Positions 1 to 34,396 of a stretch of 64,000 nucleotides of DNA are shown one piece after another. The notes under the pieces were generated by a model, which saw only the letters and a list, made by a program, of their open reading frames with translations, ran no database searches and was not told where the DNA came from. The number at the start of each line of letters is the position of its first letter. Within the stretch, counting starts at the first letter, position 1. Made by a program: the position numbers and the translations under genes. The stretch covers positions 42,027,811 to 42,091,810 of the forward strand of contig CM072519.1 in the NCBI GenBank assembly GCA_036898135.1, in the 5' to 3' direction. Source of the DNA: Oncomelania hupensis. Lineage: Eukaryota; Mollusca; Gastropoda; Littorinimorpha; Pomatiopsidae.

Positions 1-735
1 TGACAGGCTCCGTATATTTTTTGAGGAGGTTGATGTGGTGGAATCGGGCTTTCCCGTTTACCTCCACTTGGTAGACTGTCATGGATTTCTTGGCAGTCAC
101 CGGGTACGGTCCTCTCCAAGCGATGTCAAGTTTGTTGGTGCCACCTGGGAGTATTAGTAGCACTTGATCGCCGACTTGCAGTTCTCGGTCCTTCGCGTGG
201 CGGTTGTAGTACTTCGCCTGACGGGCTCTTGCTTTCTTCAGTGCTTAACCAGCTTTCTTCCATGTGGGCTTGAGTGTTTCCTGCAGGTCTGCGACATACT
301 TGATTGCACCTTTATGTGTGTCGTCCACTTTAGCTTCCGTCCAACTTCTGCGTAGTGCTTCTAACGGTCCTGATAGTGGTCTACCGAAAAGCAATGTTGA
401 CGGAGTGTAACCTGTGGCGGCACGGGGTGTTTCTCGATATGCGAACAGTGCCGCATTCACGTAGGTGTCCCACGCTTCTGGGTTGTCATCGGCGACTTTC
501 CTGAGAATGCTGAGAAGGGTACCATTCAGTCTTTCTACCTGACTGTTTTTCTGACTGGGTGGTAAGGTGGCGTGCGAACTCAAACACTTCTTGCATCAGG
601 CGCCCGGTGAACTGAGATCCGTTGTCCGTCCTAATGCTGTCAGGGAATCCCACCATGGTAAAGATGGCGATGAGTGCATCTGCAATTTTCCTGTTGTCGA
701 TCGCTGGCAAAGGAAATGCTTCGCACCACATTGAA
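1..735 (-). pseudogene. Ty3/gypsy retrotransposon integrase, broken 3' part of pol
   Basis: Read on the minus strand, 735 to about 490 encodes part of the integrase catalytic core, including the block IRTDNGSQF with the second catalytic Asp. From 583 to 245 it continues in another frame through QVERLNGTLLSILRK and a YRETPRAATGYTPSTLLFGR block typical of Ty3/gypsy integrases. From about 240 to 1 the C-terminal part continues with YYNRHAKDRELQVGDQV and WRGPYPV. A frameshift near 490-583 and a stop near 246 break the reading frame. The element runs off the left edge; reverse transcriptase and LTRs are not visible. It is a dead copy, and the superfamily call is firm from the motif order. Confidence 0.85.
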
Positions 736-773
736 CAGGCGTTGACGAGTGTGAGGAGAAATCTGCCAGCTAA

Positions 774-1000
774 ATCCCGCGATATCCCATGATTCTTAGC
801 GGGGTTGATGGATATAGGTCAGGTGGATTATGCCATGGCCTACCCAGAGAAAATTTTCCCTCCACATGCTTAGAACAATCCTAACTTTTGTCGTCTGCTA
901 GGCCTCGAATTTAAGTTACAAAGGCCAAAGGAGGATGATCATTTAGAGGCTTGAAGCCCCACTGCAGTTTCCAAACTAGCCTCTTTAAAGAAGTACAACT
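774..1000. repeat. dispersed repeat A, copy 1
   Basis: This segment is clearly similar to 17825-18045 in the same orientation. Shared blocks include the sequence around ATAGGTCAG, ATTATGCCATGGCCTACC, AACAATCCT, GTCGTCTGCTAG and AATTTAAGTTACAAAGGCC. No reading frame is conserved. It abuts the gypsy remnant here but not at the second copy, so it is probably an independent repeat or an LTR/UTR piece. Confidence 0.7.
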
Positions 1001-1150
1001 TATGTTAATCTGATGAATAAAAATTGATGATGCAACGAATACGAATACGAATACGATCACTTTATTATCTCAATCAAAGAGAAATTCACACGTGGTGCCA
1101 GATATAAATGTTACAAGACGATAAAGGACAGTATAACAACAATAAACAGT
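1001..1150 (-). repeat. LINE-like 3' end with CGAATA-type tail
   Basis: On the minus strand the segment ends in GAGATAATAAAGTGATCG followed by about three TATTCG units. This matches the style of the LINE end at 48050-48085 (GAGATAATAAAG then TGAATC units). Only the untranslated tail is recognisable. Confidence 0.5.
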
Positions 1151-2185
1151 AAACAGTAAAACAGGATAAAAGTATATCAAGAAGACATTACTGAATTAAC
1201 CATTTAAAACTGTAATCATAAGAAGTTACATGGGGAAAACAAAATACCTATCACATGATTTACGTTCAGTGTCATAGTCATGATAGAAGGTATTGCAACA
1301 TAACAATCACTGTTGGCAAGCAATAATCGCATCAATATACAACAACTTAAGACTTTTAGATAAATATGTTCATAAAAGAATATAAAAATCGCTAAGCACA
1401 TAGGCCTACACTAAACGGAAATGTAAGATCACACAACTTCTTCTTTTTTTCCCCTCGGGTAAGGCAACAATTTTGTTCCCTAATAATAGTAACCGCTATC
1501 TACCTTTCTAGCTAAACGATATCATCTAGTAGATCGTAGAGCGTATAGGTGTACCGTTAAACAAGGGAAATCACTCCATGTCAGAACAGATATGGAAAAT
1601 TCCAACTTTAGCGGTGGATGGTTTGAGGATTCACGAAAGCCCATTTTATTAATGCTTTATGTAATAGCAATGCGAATTGTAACAAGCTAAACTATTTCCG
1701 CCAAAAGGAAAACAAAATCTTCGAATTAGGCCCTTTAAAACAGACATATTAACTTTGACCATCTTCATTCAACACCGCTGTTTGCCTCTACCAGCAAAGC
1801 CGAGTGTCAGTCAGGGTGGGGATAAGGAAGGGGGGCGAAGGCAGAGGGGGGAGGGGAGGACTGTAAAACATAGCAACATGTCAGTGAACACAGTTCACGA
1901 AACAAAGGGCTCCTTTAAGAAATCCGGCATCCGAAGTTCATCCACGGGTCGCATAAACTGCCCCTAGTTGACAGTATGACAGCGATGTACATGCGTAGAT
2001 CTAAATGTCCTTGTGCAAAAAGCTCTCATAAACGCTGACCTTATGGCAGTAATTTGGTAGAATGTGTATAAATGTCTAGATTCCCATTTCATGTTAAAAA
2101 AAACAACATACCATAAACTGTAACCCTATTTACCATAAATCTAAAGAATATAAATGTCTAAACTTTCAACTTTAAACACACAAAA
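1151..2185. other. intergenic, nothing recognised
   Basis: AT-rich sequence without a supported gene. Short open frames here lack any family motif. A purine-rich stretch lies at 1820-1865. Confidence 0.5.
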
Positions 2186-2187
2186 AA

Positions 2188-2512
2188 TTGTAATAAACAA
2201 CGTCCATAATTAGCATTACTAATAGAAGATTGTGAATAAAGTGTGTACATTTCATATTTCAAAAATGCCAATAAGGGCATTAATCTAAAGAATGTAACTA
2301 TAATTATAAATTTCATCTTTGAAACAAAACTTCTGCTAAAATTACACCAAAAATTGTAATAAACAACGTCCATAATTAGCATTAATATAGAAGATTGTGA
2401 ATAAAATGTGTAAATTTCATATTTCAAAAATGTCGATAAGGGCATTCTTCTAAAGAATGTAACTATAATTGTACATTTCGTCTTTTAAACAAAATTTCTC
2501 CTAAAAGGTGCG
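2188..2512. repeat. tandem duplication, two units of about 163 bp
   Basis: The block from about 2188 to 2345 is repeated from about 2352 to 2512. Both copies contain AACAACGTCCATAATTAGCA, AGAAGATTGTGAATAAA, TTTCATATTTCAAAAATG, AAGGGCATT and AAAGAATGTAACTATAATT. Divergence is small, so the duplication is fairly recent. Confidence 0.85.
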
Positions 2513-2964
2513 GACACTACTGATAGTAAGCCTAATATTGAAGAATGTATATAAATGTCTACATTTTATCCTAGTATAAGTAAAAATTCATAAAAAAAAA
2601 ACATAATTTATAAGCTCACTGCTGGAATTAATGTAGAATATGAACAGTTGAAGCATCTAATATAAATGTTTAAGTAGAGCAATTAAAGCATATAATATAA
2701 TTGTCAAGTAGAGAAAAAATTAATAAAACAATTTCCAAAGAAGATTTCCTGTCAAAGTTGACAACGCTATCCTTCTTTTTTTTTTTTTAAATAAATGTTT
2801 CATGCGAATAAGATACACAAATTTCATGCGGTTGAGATAAGGGTCGCTTTCTCAGCGAAGACACGACTTAACGTAGTGCTGCGTCCTACAGAACAAAGAT
2901 GAGTAGGACCCACCGACCTGTCCTAAACGAATCTACATCTAGATCTTTCGCAGATTTTTACATA

Positions 2965-3170
2965 GGCATTCTCTTTTTGATTTTTGATTTTTTTTTAAAT
3001 TTTGATTTTATTTAGCTTATTGTCCCTTTTTCATAGGGAAATTCTGGGCCGCCTCACCTGTGGCGCGCCCAAACCCAACCTACCTAACATTAGTTGTGAT
3101 TTTGAAATTTTGAAATTTTGCTGGGGGAGCAAACCGGAGTGCCCGGAGAAAACCCCCGAGACTACTCTTT
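2965..3170 (-). repeat. SINE family 3 (class II tRNA-like head), 3' half
   Basis: In reverse orientation this matches the 3' half of the element at 13333-13650: the CGGGTACTC/CCGGTTTGC region, AAAATTTCAAAAT, CTAATGTTAGGT, the TTTGGGCGCGCC / GGCGGCCCA region and the end AAAAGGGACAATAAG. The tRNA-like head is missing or degraded beyond about 3170. Confidence 0.65.
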
Positions 3171-3251
3171 AAACTACTATGTTCATCTTAGGAATAAAAA
3201 ATGTTTTTGTTGGTCGGTGACCATCATGAAGACTTTACATGAAGGCCTACC

Positions 3252-4016
3252 TATGACGGCCTACTAGCGCCAAAACCTGAGAATTACAAATATCATGCGA
3301 TAATTACAAATATCATGCGATAATTACAATTATCGAAGGATAATTACAATTATAATTCAAAAATTATAAATATCTTCGCGTGATCATGTTTAATTTTCAG
3401 TTTTGACTCTAGTAATCTGCCTGGAAATGCGCCAAAACGGAAAATTGCAGTTATCACATAATAATTACAGTTTTCACTTGATAATTACAATTTTTACGTG
3501 ATCATGCTTAATTCTGACTAAGGCGGCTTATTAGCGCCAAAACGTGCATTTAAAGGTATTAGTGACAATAATAATTAACACGAGTTCTGTGTAACTCACA
3601 TTATGACGGCCTCATATGAAAATCTAATAATTACAAATATAATGTGATAATAACAAATATCAACGACATATTTACAATTGACACGTACAACTTATAACTA
3701 TCAAGTGAAAATTATAATTTTCGGGTTTGGCCCATTTCCAGACGGATTGCTAGAGCCAAAACTGAAGATATTTGTATTTTTTCAAAGATAATTGTAATTA
3801 TCCCTTGATAATTGTAATTTTCCTATACTATTTGTAATTATCTCATGATATTTGTAATTATTAGGTTTTGGCGCTAAGAAGGCGTGGCAAGTACTGATAA
3901 TTATTAATGAACACTGTGGATTACCGGTATCTCTGTACATTACACAGAACACGTGTTAATTTACATTATCTCGTGATAATGGTAACTCTCGGTTTTGGCG
4001 CCAGTAGGCCGTCATA
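3252..4016. mobile_element. foldback/MITE element with long inverted ends and internal ATAATTACAA arrays
   Basis: The left end (TATGACGGCCTACTAGCGCC, then AAAACC.GAGA.TTAC) is mirrored at 3983-4016 as the reverse complement, with few mismatches over about 34 bp. Between them lie arrays of GATAATTACAA/TATC units at 3282-3360, 3455-3500 and, in inverted orientation, 3775-3865. Internal copies of GCGCCAAAAC near 3431 and 3534 and an inverted one near 3865 suggest nested or tandem sub-elements. No coding frame is seen. The whole could fold into one long hairpin. Confidence 0.8.
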
Positions 4017-4339
4017 CGTACCGCCTGAATGCATGGCAAACCAAATGTTTCCATTGGAACCTAGAATAAAATACAGGGGCGGATCTAGAGAGGAACTTCC
4101 CCCCTCTTTCAACACTACTCCCCTCCCTCCGAAAAAAAGGAGAAAAAAAGAAGCAATTAAAAAAGTAATAAAAGAAAATTAAATTCAATGAATTTTTTGT
4201 TAAATTGTGTTGCGATGTTTACCCCAAACATCCAAAGCCTATGGGTGTTTGCGGTCGGGGTACTACCATATTACTACTGCATGGTTACATTCCTTGACTT
4301 TGCTTTCACTTCCGTTTACCAGTGCATTGCGTACTAGCG

Positions 4340-4381
<42 letters not shown>

Positions 4382-4407
4382 GGTGTGTGTGTGTGTGTGT
4401 GTGTGTT
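4340..4407. repeat. TG microsatellite
   Basis: Interrupted (TG)n with a GGGTGGGTGGG interruption at 4371-4384. Confidence 0.95.
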
Positions 4408-4534
4408 TTTAAAGAAGTGTCTACGGGCAGGACGCTGAAGGCAATGAATAAGCAATCCCCTCTCTTAATTCTGCTGATGCGAAAGAAACTGAAGACTTTC
4501 TTCTCACCACTGCTAATGGGCGGTAAATATTCAT

Positions 4535-4538
4535 AATG

Positions 4539-4624
<86 letters not shown>

Positions 4625-4680
4625 CATTAACATTTGTACAGCGCTCTTCCTCACTAGAGCTCATAGCGCTTTACAGAAAA
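4535..4680 (-). repeat. TTA microsatellite fused to an L2-like LINE/SINE 3' tail
   Basis: About 29 TTA units are followed by ACAGCGCTCTTCC..AGCGCTTTACAG. On the minus strand this reads as an AGCGCT-containing 3' tail followed by (TAA)n, as at 8708-8940 and 35960-36060. Confidence 0.75.
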
Positions 4681-5620
4681 GAATAAAAAATACAAAAATA
4701 CAAAAATAATTAAACGAAGCAAAAGCAAAACATGAAAGACCAAATCAGAGCACACACACACGTACACACCCATACACACACACGCACACACTTGTTCAGA
4801 AAGCTGTTTTAGAACAAAAAATACCGCGTTCCTTGGTTCCTTCTGGTGATAGTTAAAACGTTTCTCTATATATGTAATAAGACGACAATGAATTTCGCCA
4901 TGCACTTGTGAAGATTCATACTGAACATCGAAGGGGCCGTAAATGAATATAACATAGACCTGAGATATACTTATTTGAAGGAGAAAACATAGCGAACAAT
5001 GACATAATTATAGAAAATAACTAAAATACTACTAATATCATGTTCATCCCACGGAGCTAGTTCTGTTCACGTGTTTGGAGTGGTGGATTGGATAGGATAG
5101 TAAGGGACCAAAATAGATGTGTGATGGAAGAAATGTTAGAGAATGAAGTTTTGTTTTGCCCGAAATGTGGAACGAACGAACAGACGACAACTCGTACTCA
5201 AGCACTTAAAAAGACGGGATAAAACAAAAAAAAGAAAAACAAAAGGAGGAGAGGGGGGTGGGGGGTGGTAGTGATGCCACGAAGAAAATTAGTTAAAACG
5301 CAGCAGACTAAGAAGATATGTTCTCAAGATGTGTATTTCGCTAAAATATGCTTCTTCTGGAGTTAAAATCGAACTAAGGTATCGAATCCAACGTCACTGT
5401 TTTTAAACAATAATTTCGCCTTACTACCCCGTAAAATTCGATCTCGTATCCGTACTGTTACCAGTCACGTTACGAATAAAACCTCTGCACTATCAATACA
5501 ACATCAGCAATATAGAGTTTATACACTGCAATCTTAGACACCATCAGAAAATGAATGAAAAGTGTCCTTAAATTCTAACGCGGTATAGACTAGACTTGTC
5601 TACAAATCTGTACCTGGATA
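4681..5620. other. intergenic, nothing recognised
   Basis: Contains a CA-rich stretch (4753-4792) and a short GGATAGGATAG motif at 5090-5100 like the tail of the GGATA LINE. No gene is supported. Confidence 0.5.
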
Positions 5621-5625
5621 AACAG

Positions 5626-5875
5626 AATGGCTCTGTGGTAGAATTTTCACCTTGCATACAAGAGAACCTGCGTTCGATTCCCGCTCGTGACGGTAGAGGG
5701 AGTCGACTTTATGTCCTATGACGACTCTGTAATCAGCGGTTTTAATATTTCTCGCGTGTCGCCGGAGGGGCATGTTAAAGAACTTAACTATTCGGTCAAA
5801 AGGGAAGGTGACAGGCTCGAATATACAAAAAATACATGTAGATCCACTATTAAGGAGGCTTACTTACTTACTTAG
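5626..5875 (+). repeat. tRNA-headed SINE family 4
   Basis: The head GGCTCTGTGGTAGAATTTTC resembles a pol III A box, and GTTCGATTCCC near 5672-5683 resembles a B box. A body of about 180 bp of non-tRNA sequence follows, ending near TTACTTACTTACTTAG. An ATG frame inside it is incidental. Confidence 0.65.
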
Positions 5876-5924
5876 TAGGGTTTGACAGAGCGTTCGATGC
5901 TGCAAGTTGGTGGCCTCTTCGTAT

Positions 5925-6110
5925 ATTTGGATATTTATTTAGCGCTGTTCCCCATAAAAACTAGGCTCAAAGCACAATTCTCACGCATTCACTCTCCAAT
6001 AAAACAAGTTTTATGATAATAAAGGAAAACAAATCTTGTGTGTAGATCTGATGTTGGCCAACGCCTTGGGCAGCTCTTTGAGCTGGTAAGTGCGCTATTT
6101 AAGATTATGT
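5925..6110. repeat. AGCGCT-tail fragments of SINE/LINE 3' ends
   Basis: 5938-6000 resembles the reverse-oriented AGCGCT tail. 6049-6105 (AACGCCTTGGGCAGCTC, GAGCTGGTAAGTGCGCTAT) matches the tail of the SINE ending at 48597 in the forward orientation. Confidence 0.55.
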
Positions 6111-6483
6111 CCCCCCCCCTCCCCCACCATAGCGAAAGATGCAACGTAAGTATGTATATGTGTACGTATGTATATATGTATGTGTGTATGCATGTGTGTG
6201 TGTGTATGTATATGTTAGTCTTTTCTCTGTAAAATAATGGGGTAGCTGTTCAAAGGCTGGCGATGAGGTCGCTCCCTGTGGGCCATGCATATTGATAGGT
6301 CTCCTTGGACAGTTAGATAGGCCTATACTATTGTGTGAACAGACAGCACAGTACTTCTGTAAATTTATCTACCAAGAAGACATGAACTACATTGTTTGTA
6401 GTCAGAAAGTGGCTCAAGACTAGGCAGTTAGTTGGTCACAGTTAAAAACACTGGTAAACATGCGTGTTTTAGAAATGCCGCTT

Positions 6484-6718
6484 ATTGTGAATGAACATTG
6501 AAGTTTAACGTCTACACGCGCCATTAGCGATATGGCAGACGGGGGATAACCATCCCAGGAAAGAGGGGGTAGAGACCTAAATCAACACTGAACCACCAGA
6601 GCAGATACTGCTAAGACGGACAGTGAACAATTGTCAATTTATTGTATCTACCACGGGATTCGAACCTGGGTCAATCGGTGTACCAGGCGAACGCTCTACC
6701 CATTGAGCTACGGCGTTG
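6484..6718 (-). repeat. tRNA-headed SINE family 2, copy 1
   Basis: On the minus strand the element starts with a tRNA-like head (CGCCGTAGCTCAATGGGTAG, then GGTTCGAATCCCG) and ends with ACGTTAAACTTCAATGTTCA. It matches 18278-18517 (same strand) and 15085-15283 (opposite strand). Confidence 0.85.
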
Positions 6719-7455
6719 AGCGTTTATGTTGTATCGCGCTCTTATATAATTATTAAAGAAACGTAATATATCTTATTTAAACGCATGCCTCTAATGCTGA
6801 AGGCTGTTGTAGTAGGTATACTTTGAGTTCCTTGGATTTCATCTGCATGATCTAAAAATATTTGTGTTTTTTTTTCCCGTTCCTAATCTGTCAAATTGAA
6901 TTAAGTGAAAGAAAGATATTAGACGTATTAAAGTTTGTTACAAAAATCATTTGACGACGGTATAACAATACAACTCTTAAGACTAAAGCAGTGCTACCGT
7001 TTATCTGCTACATGAGTACATCAACGTAATTATCATTATGCATATACTTTGTGATATAATAGTCAGTGATGTAGTAGTAGAGAAGAGAGTTTTTATACAT
7101 CGCATTATTTTTTTTATTCATGAGTATGAAGTGTCTGTGACGCAAAGACCGAATGTTTTATACCTTCCATAATTGTTGAAGTAGAAGGATTTTTTTTAAT
7201 CAAAAATACAAATTGTGTGTTACTTCTAAAGTTGATCTGATGTTATTTTAAAGAAGACAGTTATATTTATGATATTTATTCACGTTTTTCTAAATTCAGG
7301 TTATATAGGTTTAGGTGTCTATGCTTTTTTTTCCCCTCTTACATCTTACTAGAGAACTTACCATTCTCTGATCTCACTGAGATTTGTTGTACCAGTTGAC
7401 GCCAGATGCCCTACGTATTTGTCTATTCACTTTCTATCGACAGTTTAATGCATTT
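6719..7455. other. intergenic, nothing recognised
   Basis: AT-rich DNA with short T runs and no supported gene or repeat. Confidence 0.5.
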
Positions 7456-8035
7456 TTAGGAAACCATATTAATGTTGTGATTGGTACCGTTTTGAATGGA
7501 CGACGTATCTTGAGGACACCAAGTTAATGTTGTGATTGGGACCGTTTTGGATTGACGACCTGTTTGTGACAAATTGACGTCAAAACAACTTATCAAAGAC
7601 CGTAGTGTTAATGGTAATATTGAGATGGTTATGTAGTGACAACGAATTGTGACAAACAGACGTCTAAACAACCTCATAAAGATCATAGTATTGATGGTAA
7701 TATTGAGATGGTTGTGTAGTGACCAAGAATTGTGTCCGAACAACGTCAGAAAGACCTTATTATCCATATTGTGATTGGAGCTGATGCGCATAGAGCAAAG
7801 GTTTGTGTCACAAAAGGACGTCAGAAAACTGGCAAATACCGTATTATTCGTGTTGTGCTAGCTTGGAACTCATTTAAACTGCAAGCCAGTGTGTGACCAA
7901 AAGATTACAGGACAACTTCACACACAAACAACCCCATATTATTTGATGATTTGATTGGAGCCGATGTGTATTTAGCAAGGGTTTGTGACAAGAGACGCCA
8001 GGCCAACTTCACAAAAGCGAGCATTTGCTTATCGT
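7456..8035 (+). promoter_or_regulatory. degenerate ~80-bp tandem array with CRE-like and inverted CCAAT motifs, upstream of gene 1
   Basis: Units share GTTGTGATTGG.(A/G)CCG, GGTAATATTGAGATGG and TTTGTGACA..GACGTC. A perfect TGACGTCA lies at 7575-7582, with related GACGTC/CGTCA cores at 7659, 7744 and 7817, spaced about 73-86 bp. ATTGG (CCAAT on the other strand) recurs near 7477, 7534, 7774 and 7955. The array ends immediately before the first ATG of gene 1 at 8045. Promoter function is inferred from position and motif content. Confidence 0.5.
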
Positions 8036-8044
8036 GCTCCCACA

Positions 8045-30399
<22,355 letters not shown>

Positions 30400-31435
30400 A
30401 TCTACTCACTCACTATAGGGCCAGCTGAATATTTTTGTTTGTTTGTATTATTTCGATCAGCTGGAATGTTAAGCGAACATTGAGAAGGCCAGCTGAAATC
30501 TCTAAAAACTGTAGACTGGGCCCAGAAAAGAAAAAGGATGAATAAGGTCTGAAGAATTGTTTAGAAACTTTGAGTGGGACCATCAAGGTAGCATCAGTTA
30601 TCAAAAAGACTAAGGAGATCACGAAGAACAACAACAACGAAAATAAGAATTTATAAATCTTTTAAAATACTGGAGAAAATACTGGATTCTCAGTTATAAA
30701 TCAATGGCCCCAATGATACAGTTGCATGCTGCCGCTGCACAATCAGAGAAAAAGCTGGCGGTTTAAAAATGTATTATATTTTATAATATTGTAAATTTGT
30801 ATTCAAAGATGAACCGCAACGAGTTGTCATTCTTTCATACCAGTTTTCACCCTATGAGTCTTGCGCAAATGTGATTGGTTTTCCTGAGTTGCGAAGCCAA
30901 TCAAATTTCTCAAGACAAATTGAATTCAAGGGAGAATACTTCTTATCAAGATGCTGTTGCAGATCATTTGTAGGCTGAATAATCCTGTCAAATAGCCTAT
31001 GTTTTGGTGAAGGTTGTATATATTTCTGTGAAGGGATTTGGTAGGGGATGACTCTTGTGGTAAAATAATGTGCTTTTATTTCAGTGTGTGAATGTTTGTA
31101 ATTTGTGAGCATAATCAATGACACAAATAATTGCTAGTAAAAGTAAAAGATACATAATTTTAAGATGCAAGTTCATATTATTTTTAGGATTTTTTGTGTA
31201 CAGTTTAAATGCTTGTATGGTTGTCATGAGTTGTGAATGGCCATAGTTGATTCTTACACAATATTATTGAAATTTCAAATAAATATATTTTTTAAGATAT
31301 TAAAATATTGGTGGTTTATATTTGTTTTACTTTTATTTGCATTATATTATAATGTTTCTTCACAAGATCATTCATTTGATTCCATGTGAAACAGTTTTAA
31401 TCATGCATAAAATTAGTTAGTTATTGATTCCTTAC
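30400..31435 (+). other. gene 1 3' untranslated region with AATAAA
   Basis: No ORF of interest. The hexamer AATAAA at 31278-31283, about 880 bp past the stop, is a plausible polyadenylation signal. Confidence 0.5.
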
Positions 31436-31990
31436 AGGGTCCAGAGGACTGCAAAGAGCCGAATCAGGACCACAAAATCAAGACCACAACTTGGCTGAAA
31501 GAGGACTCGCCCCGGATCCGCAGAAACAACCTTAGTGGTAACACTAAAGGCACTCTGCCAGCCGGTCACTTTACAATAAAGGCATCCCACGCAGGGGACG
31601 CTGAGGCTATACTCTAATTTATCGAACCCCCATTTACAAAAACAAAATAGAATACAAACATCATTATAAAATATCTGCAAAACACATACATATAAAATGC
31701 TTACATTGCCAAATAATAATATCATAGGAAGCTCCAGTGACCATTTGGCAGACAGCGTCCAATATTCCCAAGCTGATCCAACAGACCTCACACACAAACG
31801 AGGAGTTTTGTCCCGGAAGAGTTTTCAAGAAAAAAGGTAGGTGACTGGTCTAGAAGATTGATTAGAGCAGGAATGAGAAAGAACAAAGGAGAAATAATAG
31901 TGACAGTGGGAATTTAAAGCACTAAATTTCCAGAAAATGGGGATACTATTTATACAGAAACCCATGGCACCCATATGGGGTTCATGTATA
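31436..31990 (-). repeat. ATGTA-tailed repeat, copy 2
   Basis: Shares CACCAGCCGGTCACTTTACA-like and CATCCCACGCAGGGGACGC blocks with the copy at 29052. It carries an extra segment (CCACAAAATCAAGACCACAA) also present in the next copy but absent from copy 1. Confidence 0.8.
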
Positions 31991-32004
31991 AAGAAAAACA
32001 GGTA

Positions 32005-32640
32005 TTCATTACATTATATGACTATTGCTTTAGGTCCAGCAGACTCTTCCGAGCCAAATCAGGACCAGTATAGCCGAATCGGGACCACAAAATCAAGACC
32101 ACAACTTCGCTGAAAGAGAACTTGCCCCTGATCCGCATAAAAGATCTGCCGAAACAACCCTACTGGCAACACTGAAGGCACTCCACCAGCCGGTCACTTT
32201 ACAATAAAGACATCCCACGCAGGGGATGCTGAGGCTATACTCTAAAGTAATTGAACCCCCGTCTATAAAAACAAAATAGAATATAAACATCGTTATAAAG
32301 TATCTACAAAAAACATACATATAAAATGCCTATATTGCCAAATAATAACATCATAGGAAGCCCCAGTGACCACCAAGCAGAAAGCGTCCAATATTTCCAA
32401 GCTAATCCAACAGACCTCATACACAAATGAGGAGTTTTGTCCCAGAAGAGTTTTCAAGAAAAAAGGTAGGTGACTGGTCTAGTGAAGAAGAAGATAGTAT
32501 AGTAGATTGATAGAACAGAGTAGGAATGAGAAAGAACAGACGAGAAAGACAGCGACAGTGGGAATTTAAAGCACTAAATTTCTAGAAAGTGGGGATACTA
32601 TTTATGCTGAAAGCCCTGGCATCCCCACGGGGGTAAATAG
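32005..32640 (-). repeat. ATGTA-tailed repeat, copy 3, nearly adjacent to copy 2
   Basis: Starts with the tail complement CATTACATTATATGACTATTGC and repeats the whole body to CCCCACGGGGGTAA near 32635. The two copies lie head to tail only about 15-25 bp apart. Confidence 0.8.
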
Positions 32641-32994
32641 TTATTCGAGGCTCATATTCACCATAGGACCTCACACACCGCCTGGGATGAAGGAAATGCC
32701 TACAAAATTTGTTTTGATGATACAACACAAAAGATAAGTACAAAGTACAGATTGTCAAATAATTTAGCAGGCACAAACCAATTACAATGTTGCAACAGGT
32801 TTATTTCAAATTGAAATGAATTGTTGTACTAACAAAACATGAACATGGTCACAATTTGCAAATTCGATCCAATATCTGTTTGTCTAGCTTACAACTCTAG
32901 GCAATGAGGATATGCTAATTATGACAAATATAAATAATGCAAATGTGGCAAATAGTATTAATAACAACTTGACAGAAACGATAACAACAACAAC

Positions 32995-33031
<37 letters not shown>

Positions 33032-34396
33032 TCACAGAAAACTCTTTGCAATAATAATAACAATAATGTCACAGAAATAATTATTTGCCAAAACTGTCAA
33101 TATACATTGCAAAACCAATAAAAATTTAAATCGTAGACATATGGAATTTCATGAGCAGATCATAAAGTTATACAATGCCCACAAGCGCTTTATACATCTT
33201 GCACAATTACTTTATGCTTCGTGTGCCTGTGCCATTAATGAAAATATGAATATTGAAAGACCAATGGGTTTATCAGAAATCAAATGATTATCATAACATT
33301 ACTGTAGAAATCAAAATAATGGCCATTTCCACACTGGAATTGAAAGAAAAAGCCTAAATTCTACACAAAAGCTAAAAATAGATAGTGGTTTGTTTGTTTT
33401 TTACCAGAGCGTTCTTAATTCTTAGAGGAACTTTTTAACAATCTTCTTAGAAAATATGCAAAAATCGAGAAACAGAAAAGAATAATATCCTTAAAAATGG
33501 AATGTTATGATGCTATGCAAAACGGCCACCTATGTAGACATCTCACCAGTATCAGTATGGCAATGCTCCAGAATTTTATAAATGGGGTGAGGAGGAGAAG
33601 TGTGAGAGAATGGGGAGGGGAATTAACATAAAAAAGAGAAAGGATAACGCACTGAATTTTAACTTACTTTTTCTATTGTCTCCTAGACATTTTTGAAATT
33701 AACATTAATGTGACTGAAGCTTTTAAAAAACTTTTTTTTTAAAAGTCATTTGTGATTTATCGACGATGATTACATGTATTGAAAGTCGTTCCTAATCCTC
33801 TGTAAGACAACTCACAACCATTGCTTACTCTTCTTTTAGCTTAACAGACAACATCTCACCAAAACGTTCAAAAATTTCATAATCATCCCTACATATCCAC
33901 TTTCTGTTTCTCATTACGCAGCCAGTTATTCACTATATACTTCTCATTTACTGATTTAGCAGTCAATACCATTCAGATCTGTTTTAACTTTCACAGATGT
34001 ATAATTTCCCAAATTCGGGTGAACAATATGCACTACAGTTACTGTTAATGCTCACAATCTCAAATTTGCACGCAATATTTCACAGCAGTCAGCTTTACAC
34101 AGTTTGTTTCAAACTGTTATATTTCCTTTCTCAATTCCAGTCCTCAGCTGTCATTCCCAACTGTTTGTTTTAACATTCAAATACACAAATATTATAAACT
34201 ACTCTTGAGCATGCTAAATTAATGTGGAAAGCAGCAGTATAATAAGACCTCATCATCAAATAATTAATATCTTCAAAATTGTACACTCTTAATCTTTGTT
34301 CAGAGTTGCCAACCCCCCAAAAAGTTTTCAGTAGTAAAAATTCTGAATTTCAGTAGTTTTATGACATTTTCAGTAGCCATACGTCCTCGCTTTTTT
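32641..34396. other. intergenic, nothing recognised
   Basis: AT-rich, with an AAT array at 32996-33032. No gene motif found. Confidence 0.5.

Noticed and set aside
3247..4020. A CRISPR-like array of short repeats
   Set aside because: Repeats are diverged and contiguous, lie between inverted ends, and the DNA is eukaryotic; a foldback transposon explains them.
4421..4664. Poly-Asn or poly-Ile open frames on the minus strand
   Set aside because: They are read-through of the TTA microsatellite and carry no domain.
7456..7791. 111-codon frame on the minus strand
   Set aside because: The apparent periodicity comes from the ~80-bp tandem DNA array, not from protein conservation.
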